A stretch of 35,231 nucleotides of DNA from positions 1 through 35,231 of the forward strand of contig NZ_APNK01000038.1 in assembly GCF_000732535.1 (NCBI RefSeq), given 5' to 3'. The notes beneath the pieces are model-generated. The model saw only the letters and a list, made by a program, of their open reading frames with translations. It made no database searches and was not told the origin of the DNA. Position 1 is the first letter of the stretch; each line of letters opens with the position of its first letter. Both the position numbers and the translations under genes were made by a program. This stretch comes from Salinisphaera hydrothermalis C41B8 (GTDB lineage Bacteria; Pseudomonadota; Gammaproteobacteria; Nevskiales; Salinisphaeraceae). Shown in pieces: positions 1 to 7,651 of the stretch.

Positions 1-223
1 CATTCCAGCCGGATACGCCGCCTAATTCAAACTCCCGCGTACACCACTTTCGAGCATATCTCGGGTTGATCGGCGTATCGCTTGATGTGGGGCAACCTGT
101 CGGCCCCGCGCCTGAACGGGCATCGGTCGCAAGGCACGCCGGCGATTCCAGCGCATGAGCGCAAGAGCGTTCAGACCCCGAGTCGTCATGTCGCCATGAC
201 AGTGCCACGGCGCGAAACGTCGA

Positions 224-261
224 TAAAAGAAAGCCGTCGCGTCGATGCCCGACGCGACGGC
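224..261 (-). terminator. Rho-independent terminator of the SH3 lipoprotein gene
   Basis: A perfect 11-bp stem (arms 233-243 and 251-261, sequence GCCGTCGCGTC and its complement) encloses a 7-nt loop. Read on the minus strand it is followed by a T-rich tract (complement of 225-232). It lies 66 bp after the stop of the minus-strand gene ending at 327, so it probably ends the xseA-lipoprotein transcript. I see no gene in the rest of 1-326. Confidence 0.85.
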
Positions 262-326
262 CATGGACGGCAAACACGAAAAGTGTCCGAACGCTCTCGT
301 GCCGCCGCCGTCTTTCCCGCGGCCGA

Positions 327-1487
327 TCAGCCGGAGTGCTTGAGCAGGAAGTTGGCCACCCAGCCTTTGCGGCCGTCGTCGAACTTCACATAACGCCAGC
401 CTTTATCCTGCTTGAGGATCGAGACCGAGTCGCCTTGCTTGGCTTGCATGAGCACCTTGGAGTGCGTGCTCGGGCGGCTACGGATATTGACCACGTTGCC
501 CGCGATCTCGGCCTTCGGATTGCTCGGCTCCGACTTAGAAGCGGCCTTGTTGTCCGCCGTTTCACTGGTCTGGGTGCTGCCGCTCGCCGACGCGTTGGCG
601 GCGGTGGTACCGCTGGCAGCTGCCGAGGTTCCGGTCGATGTCGAGACACTGGCGGTGGCCGATGTCTTCGAGCCGTTCTTGGCCGTCTGCTCGCTACTGC
701 TGGCCGATGCCTTGGAGCACTGGCCGAACAGGTTCGCGAACCAACTGCAGTGCTGGCTTTGCGTCGACGCCGAGCTGCTCGCGCCGCCGCCAGAGTACTC
801 CGACGCGGTCTGCGTGTTGTACGGCTCGGTATGACCGTCGGCGAACACCAGATGCGGATGCATCTTCTGCGGCTCGACCTTGAGCGGGCCTTCGGCGATC
901 TGCGTGCCCTTGGAATCGGGCAGGGACGTCGGCTTCTTGCCGTCGATGGTGAATTGCCACACCTCGACCTGTAGCGTGTCGCCCTTACGCTTCCAACCGA
1001 CCACCAGGCCGTCGTTGTTGTAGGTGTAGTAGAGACGGCGAATCTGCATCCAGATCATCGCATCGTCGATATTTTCGAAGTTGCGATAGCCTTCCTCGTA
1101 GCGAAGCTTGGAAATACCGTGGGCCGGTTTCCAGACCTTCGGCGTACCGTCGAAATAGAGCCCCTTGCTCGATTCGCCGGCGAACCGTTTCTCGCGCGGC
1201 TTGGTGATCACGCCGCGGCGCATGCCATCCCAGTCGAATACACGGCGCAGCCCGGGGCCGGCCTCGATCTTGATATGGCCTTCGGCGGTATCGGCGACCA
1301 CCTGCGTGCCCGGTTGGAGCACAGCCTTGTTGGTACTCGGCACGTCGCCGGCGGCCTTGGGAATCGGCGGCGGATTGGGTGTGACCAGCTTCGGGCCGGT
1401 CGCGCAGCCGGTTGCGGCCAGTGCGCCGACCAGCGCGGTTGCGGCGAATGTCAGGCGCAGGAAAGCATGATGCGGCTTACTCGTCAT
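327..1487 (-). CDS. SH3-domain (SH3b) lipoprotein of unknown function
   Basis: The 386-residue product starts at the ATG at 1487, because this gives a signal peptide (hydrophobic residues about 9-25) ending in a lipobox-like ATGC with Cys28 as the predicted lipidated residue; a longer reading to 1637 has no such N-terminus. Residues about 50-230 form a domain I do not recognise, rich in aromatic residues. A Ser/Ala/Thr-rich low-complexity linker follows (about 235-320). The last 58 residues are a bacterial SH3 domain (SH3_3 type) with NIRSRPS, GWRYVKF and GWV motifs, usually a peptidoglycan or cell-wall contact module. The gene lies 58 bp downstream of xseA on the same strand and is probably co-transcribed, with a terminator at 224-261. 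The inferred role is an envelope-anchored, wall-sensing or wall-binding lipoprotein; no enzyme activity is evident. Confidence 0.85.
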   Translation of the reverse strand: MTSKPHHAFLRLTFAATALVGALAATGCATGPKLVTPNPPPIPKAAGDVPSTNKAVLQPGTQVVADTAEGHIKIEAGPGLRRVFDWDGMRRGVITKPREKRFAGESSKGLYFDGTPKVWKPAHGISKLRYEEGYRNFENIDDAMIWMQIRRLYYTYNNDGLVVGWKRKGDTLQVEVWQFTIDGKKPTSLPDSKGTQIAEGPLKVEPQKMHPHLVFADGHTEPYNTQTASEYSGGGASSSASTQSQHCSWFANLFGQCSKASASSSEQTAKNGSKTSATASVSTSTGTSAAASGTTAANASASGSTQTSETADNKAASKSEPSNPKAEIAGNVVNIRSRPSTHSKVLMQAKQGDSVSILKQDKGWRYVKFDDGRKGWVANFLLKHSG

Positions 1488-1545
1488 AACGATGTCGGGA
1501 CCCCTTGGGTATGTGCGTGCGGTGACCGGTACCAATGCACCGGTC

Positions 1546-2925
1546 TTAATCGCGGTTGTTGTATTCCTCTGGACCGGCCCGCCCATGGCGGGCGCGAACC
1601 TCGCAATCCAATTGCCCCCGTGCCAGATCGATCGCAACGGTTTCGCCCACGGTCACGGTCGAAGCGTCGCGCAGGACGTTGCCCTGCGCGTCACGAGCTA
1701 TAGCATAACCGCGTTCGAGCGTCTGTAGGGGGCTTACGCTATGTAGCGCGCGCACCGCCGAGCCCAGCTGGCGGCGGGCCGCGTCCACGCGCTGAACTGC
1801 CGCCCGATCAAGACGTTGCGACAACCCGGCGATCGTGCCCTCGGCCTGCGCCACGCGCCGGGCCGGGCTCGCGCGGAACAGACGATCTTCGACTAATTGC
1901 AGATGCCGTCGTCGTGCGCTCATTTGTGTCTGCGCGATGCGCTGGAGCCGTAGTTCGGCCTCGTCAAGCCGTTGCGCCGCCGTTTCCAGTCGCCGGCGCG
2001 GGCGCTGACGCGCCAGCCGCTGCTCCAGGCCGGCAAGGCGGGTACGGGCTTCCGCCAGCCGCGCCGCCATGCGTTGTTCGAGTCGCGTGGTGATCTGCGG
2101 TAGCCGGGCGGCGTGAGTAGCCATGTCGGGGCACACCAGCTCGGCCGCTGCCGAGGGCGTGGCCGCGCGCACGTCGGCGGCCAGATCGGCGATCGTCACG
2201 TCCACCTCGTGGCCGACGCCCGACACCACCGGAATGCGGCTGGCCACGATCGCCCGCGCCACGGCTTCGTCGTTGAACGCCCAGAGATCCTCCAGCGAGC
2301 CACCGCCGCGTACTAGCAGAATCACGTCGCAATCCGCGCGTTCGCTGGCGCGCGTCAGAGCCGCTGCAATCGCCGGCGGCGCGGCGTCGCCCTGGACCGG
2401 CACCGGATAAATGCGCAGTGCCCCGAGCGGGTAGCGCCGTGCGACCACCGACAGCACGTCGCGAATTGCCGCCCCGGTGGCGGACGTGATCACGCCGATA
2501 CGGGCGGGCCGCGCGGGCAGGGTACGCTTGCGCTCGGCGGCGAACAGCCCCTCGGCGTCGAGGCGGGCCCGCAGCTCCTCGAACGCACGCTGCAACGCCC
2601 CCGCGCCGGCATCCTCGGCGTGTTCGATGATGAGCTGATAATCGCCGCGCGCCGTATACAGGCTCACCCGCGCCCGCACGCGAATCTGCACACCGTTGTC
2701 GAGCGCAACGCGCAACAGCCGCGCCTTGTTGCGAAACAGGGCGCAGCGGACCTGGGCCTCGCCGTCCTTGAGCGAGAAATACACATGCCCCGAGCGCGGG
2801 CGGGCGAGGTTGGAGATCTCGCCCTCGACCCACAAAAGCCCGAAACTCTGCTCGAGCAGGTCGCGCGCCGCGCGGTTGAGTTCGCTGACAGTAAAAACGA
2901 TGGGGCCGTTATCGGCTGCGGTCAT
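1546..2925 (-). CDS. xseA: Exodeoxyribonuclease VII large subunit
   Basis: The 459-residue product matches XseA along its length. It has an N-terminal OB-fold (FTVSELNRAARDLLE, WVEGEISNLARPRSGHVYFSLKD), then the catalytic core with RIGVITSATGAAIRDVLSVV, GGGSLEDLWAFNDE and GVGHEVDVTIADLAAD. A long Arg/Ala/Gln-rich coiled-coil segment (about 310-400) precedes a C-terminal segment ending around LQTLERGYAIAR and a beta-rich tail. With XseB it forms the exonuclease that degrades single-stranded DNA to oligonucleotides in repair. The start at 2925 is chosen because the OB-fold begins directly after it; the reading extends to 3084 but would overlap the guaB promoter region and adds residues not found in the family. 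It is divergent from guaB, as in E. coli and relatives. XseB is not in this window. Confidence 0.97.
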   Translation of the reverse strand: MTAADNGPIVFTVSELNRAARDLLEQSFGLLWVEGEISNLARPRSGHVYFSLKDGEAQVRCALFRNKARLLRVALDNGVQIRVRARVSLYTARGDYQLIIEHAEDAGAGALQRAFEELRARLDAEGLFAAERKRTLPARPARIGVITSATGAAIRDVLSVVARRYPLGALRIYPVPVQGDAAPPAIAAALTRASERADCDVILLVRGGGSLEDLWAFNDEAVARAIVASRIPVVSGVGHEVDVTIADLAADVRAATPSAAAELVCPDMATHAARLPQITTRLEQRMAARLAEARTRLAGLEQRLARQRPRRRLETAAQRLDEAELRLQRIAQTQMSARRRHLQLVEDRLFRASPARRVAQAEGTIAGLSQRLDRAAVQRVDAARRQLGSAVRALHSVSPLQTLERGYAIARDAQGNVLRDASTVTVGETVAIDLARGQLDCEVRARHGRAGPEEYNNRD

Positions 2926-3025
2926 GAGCGGTTTGGCCTGTCTGAATGCGCGGTACGCCGGGATGAATGCGAAGGGCGGATAGGCGCCGCGACAATCGCC
3001 TAGTGAACCAAGGCGCGCGAGCTTG

Positions 3026-3031
3026 TATAAT
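3026..3031 (+). promoter_or_regulatory. Probable guaB -10 element
   Basis: A perfect TATAAT lies at 3026-3031 in the 172-bp region between divergent xseA and guaB, 67 bp before the guaB ATG. The -35 position (about 3003-3008, GTGAAC) matches TTGACA poorly. This is the most likely guaB promoter, but I cannot see a PurR-like operator with confidence. Confidence 0.55.
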
Positions 3032-3097
3032 CCGCGGTCTTTGCGGCGGCCACAACGCGCATCCGGCGCAAACGGGCCGCTCACCGCTGGCGAGCCT

Positions 3098-4570
3098 ATG
3101 ACCCTGAGAATCAGTGAGCAAGCGCTGACGTTCGACGACGTCCTGCTGCAACCCGCGTACTCCGACGTGCTACCGCGTCAGGTCGACCTGTCGACCCGCC
3201 TCACGCGTGGCATCACCCTCAACATTCCGCTGGTGTCCGCGGCCATGGATACGGTCACCGAGGCCGGCCTGGCGATCGCGCTGGCGCAAGAGGGCGGTAT
3301 CGGCATCATTCACAAGTCGATGTCGGCCGAAAAGCAGGCGCAGCACGTGCGCACGGTCAAGAAATACGAATCCGGCGTCATCTCCGACCCGATCACGGTC
3401 GGCCCGGACGCCACGATTCGCGAAGTGCTGGATCTCACCCGGGCGCAGGGTATCTCCGGTGTGCCGGTGGTCGACAACGGCGCGCCGGTCGGCATCGTCA
3501 CCAGTCGCGACCTGCGTTTCGAAACCCGCTTCGACGCGCCCGTCACCTCGGTGATGACGCCGCGCGAAAAGCTGGTCACCGTGCACGAAGGCGCCAGCCG
3601 CGACGAAATCCTCGGTCTGTTCCATACCCACCGCATCGAGAAGGTGCTGGTGGTCAACGGCGATTTCGCCCTCCGCGGCATGATCACCGTCAAGGACATC
3701 CAGAAGTCCACCGACTTCCCCAATGCCTGCAAGGACGCCGCCGGCTCCCTGCGCGTCGGCGCCGCCGTTGGCCCGGGCCCGGACGCCTTCGAGCGCGTGC
3801 AGGCGCTGGTCAACGCTGGCGTGGACGTGGTCGTGGTGGACACGGCGCACGGCCATTCGTCGGGCGTGCTCAGCACGATCAAGGAACTCAAGCAGCGCTT
3901 CCCCGAGCTACAGCTTATTGGCGGCAACGTCGGCACGGCCGAAGGCGCCCGTGCGCTGGTCGATGCCGGGGCGGATGCGGTCAAGGTCGGCATCGGGCCG
4001 GGCTCGATCTGCACCACGCGTATCGTCGCTGGCATCGGTGTGCCGCAGATTTCGGCCGTGGCCAACGTGGTGGCCGAGCTGTCGGGCACCGACGTGCCGG
4101 TGATCGCCGATGGCGGCATCCGCTTCTCGGGCGATCTGGCCAAGGCGCTGGTCGCCGGCGCGCACGCCACCATGATCGGCGGCATGTTCGCCGGTACCGA
4201 AGAAGCGCCGGGCGAGATCGAGCTCTACCAGGGCCGTTCGTTCAAGGCCTATCGCGGCATGGGCTCGCTGGGCGCGATGAGTGGCAGCCAGGGCAGTGCG
4301 GATCGCTACTTCCAGGACCCGTCCGAGGAAATCCAGAAGTTGGTGCCGGAAGGCATCGAAGGCCGCGTGCCGTACAAGGGCCCGCTCGGCGGTATCGTGC
4401 ACCAGCTCATTGGCGGCCTGCGCGCGGCGATGGGCTATACCGGCTGCCACAACATCACGGAAATGCGAACCAAGCCGACGTTCGTGCAAATCACCTCCGC
4501 CGGCATGAAGGAATCGCACGTCCATGACGTGAACATCACCAAGGAAGCGCCGAACTACCGCGTCGACTAA
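3098..4570 (+). CDS. guaB: IMP dehydrogenase
   Basis: The 490-residue product catalyses NAD-dependent oxidation of IMP to XMP, the first step committed to GMP synthesis. The N-terminus ([11 protein letters not shown]) begins the TIM barrel. Two CBS domains are inserted at about residues 95-205, followed by [17 protein letters not shown], the catalytic loop GPGSICTTR with Cys305 (the same number as in E. coli), the IADGGIR phosphate-binding strand, and the flap around [10 protein letters not shown]. Length and motif order are standard for the bacterial enzyme. The ATG at 3098 is chosen because it aligns with the family start; codons upstream are not conserved in character. guaA follows on the same strand but is separated by a terminator and a repeat element. 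Confidence 0.98.
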   Translation: MTLRISEQALTFDDVLLQPAYSDVLPRQVDLSTRLTRGITLNIPLVSAAMDTVTEAGLAIALAQEGGIGIIHKSMSAEKQAQHVRTVKKYESGVISDPITVGPDATIREVLDLTRAQGISGVPVVDNGAPVGIVTSRDLRFETRFDAPVTSVMTPREKLVTVHEGASRDEILGLFHTHRIEKVLVVNGDFALRGMITVKDIQKSTDFPNACKDAAGSLRVGAAVGPGPDAFERVQALVNAGVDVVVVDTAHGHSSGVLSTIKELKQRFPELQLIGGNVGTAEGARALVDAGADAVKVGIGPGSICTTRIVAGIGVPQISAVANVVAELSGTDVPVIADGGIRFSGDLAKALVAGAHATMIGGMFAGTEEAPGEIELYQGRSFKAYRGMGSLGAMSGSQGSADRYFQDPSEEIQKLVPEGIEGRVPYKGPLGGIVHQLIGGLRAAMGYTGCHNITEMRTKPTFVQITSAGMKESHVHDVNITKEAPNYRVD

Positions 4571-4595
4571 AGCGTGCTCGGCGTTGTTTGAATGC

Positions 4596-4632
4596 GAAAA
4601 GCGCAGGTCTGGTTGGTCTGCGCTTTTCTTGT
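4596..4632 (+). terminator. Terminator downstream of guaB
   Basis: An 11-bp perfect stem (4596-4606 GAAAAGCGCAG paired with 4618-4628) has an 11-nt loop and is followed by TTGTTT. It lies 26 bp after the guaB stop. Its strength suggests that guaB is mostly transcribed separately from guaA. Confidence 0.85.
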
Positions 4633-4654
4633 TTGGGAGAAGCGTTCTTTGTTT

Positions 4655-5051
4655 ATCCGCAGATTGCGCAGATGACAGAGATTTTAAGACCGAAAAAAAT
4701 TGACCAATTGAATGAGGGCGTAGAGGACATAGCGGCCGGTGATAGCCGCAATATCAGATCGTTGCGTAGGTCGGATTAGGTGCTTGCACCGTAATCCGAC
4801 AGCCGGGCGAAGGCATTGTTTTCACGATTGCCAGACGGAATAAAGGCTTGTCTACACCCTCAACGAGCCCTCAATGCCAGCAGCGCCCCGATTTCACAAC
4901 GCCGCGAAAGCCCAACCGCCATCTGCGTGCTCTGCGTCGATCGGCGGACAACGTCTTGAAGAATCGAGCACCCAACCAGACAGCGCCCGAACACCATCAA
5001 CGGCACAACGCCCAACCGCCAGAATCTGCCGCATCTGCGAAATCTGCGGAT
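4655..5051. mobile_element. MITE-like inverted-repeat element between guaB and guaA
   Basis: The 20-bp left end ATCCGCAGATTGCGCAGATG (4655-4674) and the right end (5032-5051) are inverted copies that differ at one position (G/T). The 357-bp interior has no coding sequence and is richer in A/T than the flanking genes. It carries an internal REP-like hairpin and weaker partial copies of the CTGCG repeat theme near 4920-4945. No target duplication is obvious. I have seen similar CCGCAGATT-type repeats scattered in proteobacterial genomes, but I assign no family. It could be a small non-autonomous transposable element or a paired intergenic repeat. Confidence 0.6.
4770..4800. repeat. REP-like palindromic hairpin
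   Basis: GTCGGATTA (4770-4778) pairs with TAATCCGAC (4792-4800). An inner GGTGC/GCACC stem (4779-4783 / 4786-4790) has a 2-nt loop, giving a near-continuous imperfect hairpin. The GTAGGTCGGATTA...TAATCCGACA pattern resembles widespread short intergenic palindromes of gammaproteobacteria. It sits inside the inverted-repeat element at 4655-5051. Confidence 0.65.
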
Positions 5052-5090
5052 AGCCGGCCTTAAAGAACCACCACCGAGCTTGGAACGAAG

Positions 5091-6668
<1,578 letters not shown>

Positions 6669-6695
6669 GGCGGTCGGATCGTCTATAAGCGAAGG

Positions 6696-6726
6696 GCCGC
6701 TTCGGTATCGAGGCGGCTTTTCTTTT
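6696..6726 (+). terminator. Terminator downstream of guaA
   Basis: The stem GCCGCTTCG (6696-6704) pairs with CGAGGCGGC (6709-6717) with one G-U pair and a GTAT loop, followed by TTTTCTTTT. It lies 27 bp after the guaA stop and marks the end of the core block. Confidence 0.9.
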
Positions 6727-6797
6727 GGCCTGCGGGAATACTAAACCCCGCGCAAATGCGCTAAGCACCGCGAGGTCTCGCAGCAATCCGGTACATG

Positions 6798-6827
6798 CCG
6801 TACAGTTTCATTAAACAAGCGGTACGG
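6798..6827. promoter_or_regulatory. Candidate antitoxin operator
   Basis: Inverted arms CCGTAC (6798-6803) and GTACGG (6822-6827) are separated by 18 bp, and a further GTAC lies at 6791. They lie just upstream of the antitoxin start at 6836. Type II toxin-antitoxin operons are usually autoregulated through such palindromes; binding here is inferred. Confidence 0.4.
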
Positions 6828-6835
6828 AAATTGCG

Positions 6836-7081
6836 ATGGCTATAGAAACATCCAAGCTCACGATTCGATTGCCGGTCGAGGACGTGAACTTCGTCAAACG
6901 GTATGCGAAAGCCAATGGCCTAAGCGTGACCGAAGTCATCGATCGCTATTTGCGGCGTATGCGCCTACTGGATAATGAAGCCCCACCGGCCGCTCTTGAT
7001 GAGATCACGGGTCTGCTACCGGCGGATATGGATGCCGAGGCCGAGATGCGTGAGCGTCAATCCACCAAGCACGGCCAGTGA
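6836..7081 (+). CDS. Ribbon-helix-helix type antitoxin (DUF6364/VapB-like)
   Basis: The 81-residue product has an N-terminal segment KLTIRLPVEDVNFVKRYAKA then GLSVTEVIDRYL, the strand-helix-helix pattern of RHH/Arc-type DNA-binding antitoxins and close in style to the DUF6364 family. The acidic C-terminal half (residues about 48-75) is the expected toxin-neutralising tail. It overlaps the PIN toxin gene by 4 bp (GTGA), a sign of translational coupling. It probably represses its own promoter through the GTAC palindromes upstream. The assignment as antitoxin rests on fold pattern plus partnership; the exact family is less certain. Confidence 0.85.
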   Translation: MAIETSKLTIRLPVEDVNFVKRYAKANGLSVTEVIDRYLRRMRLLDNEAPPAALDEITGLLPADMDAEAEMRERQSTKHGQ

Positions 7082-7485
7082 TCCTCATCGATCTGAACGT
7101 CGTGCTCGACGTGGTCCAGAAAAGAGAACCGCACTACGGCGCATCGGCGGCCGTGATGGGCCGAGTGACGGATGGCGGCGTTGCCGCGTGCCTGCCGGCT
7201 CACGCCTTCACGACGCTTCATTCTCTGGTGTCGCGACACCAGACAGAGAGGACCGCTGACCGGGTCGTCGATTGGCTGCTCCGCTATTTTGAGGTCGCCG
7301 GTACCACGCATCGCGAGTTGAGAAGAGCAAGAGCGTTGAGTTGGCCGGATTTCGAAGACGCGGTCGTCGCAGCTGCGGCCGAATCTCATTCGTGTACGCA
7401 TATCGTGACGCGCAACGTCCGAGATTTTCGCGACTCTCCGGTGCTGGCTTTGGCGCCGGAAGAGTTTCTTTCTGATAGTCGCTGA
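7078..7485 (+). CDS. PIN-domain ribonuclease toxin (PIN_3 / VapC-like)
   Basis: The 135-residue product starts at GTG 7078, overlapping the antitoxin stop. The N-terminus MILIDLNVVLDVVQKREPHY carries the first PIN acidic residues (Asp5, Asp11). The central SWPDFEDAVV supplies Asp91 and Asp94, and IVTRNVRDF (residues 109-117) is the last conserved PIN strand with Asp116. The acidic residue that often follows the second strand is replaced in the AHAFTTLH stretch, as in some members of the PIN_3 group. PIN toxins cleave RNA, commonly tRNA or rRNA, in the cytoplasm and are neutralised by the cognate antitoxin. Target RNA cannot be predicted. It lies directly upstream of the restriction-modification gene, and pairs of this kind often stabilise accessory islands. 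Confidence 0.88.
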   Translation: MILIDLNVVLDVVQKREPHYGASAAVMGRVTDGGVAACLPAHAFTTLHSLVSRHQTERTADRVVDWLLRYFEVAGTTHRELRRARALSWPDFEDAVVAAAAESHSCTHIVTRNVRDFRDSPVLALAPEEFLSDSR

Positions 7486-7519
7486 TACTACGTGGTGCCA
7501 CGGGTTTCATGAAATTGTG

Positions 7520-7628
7520 GTTTGCCCCTGAAGGTTCCCCTCGCGCACGACCGACTGGTTGCAAAGGCGCGAGGCTAGCCGGTTTCCCTCGGCCGGCGTA
7601 GGTAGGATAGTTTGCCCCGATCAGGTTC
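7520..7628. repeat. Imperfect direct repeat upstream of the restriction-modification gene
   Basis: GTTTGCCCCTGAAGGTTC (7520-7537) and GTTTGCCCCGATCAGGTTC (7610-7628) are imperfect copies with starts 90 bp apart. The second copy ends 23 bp before the GTG start at 7652. They may be operators or a duplicated promoter part. I see no other feature in 7486-7651 apart from short palindromes (CGTGGTGCCACG, TTTCATGAAA). Confidence 0.35.
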
Positions 7629-7651
7629 ATGCCAATGAATGAGAGGACGGC

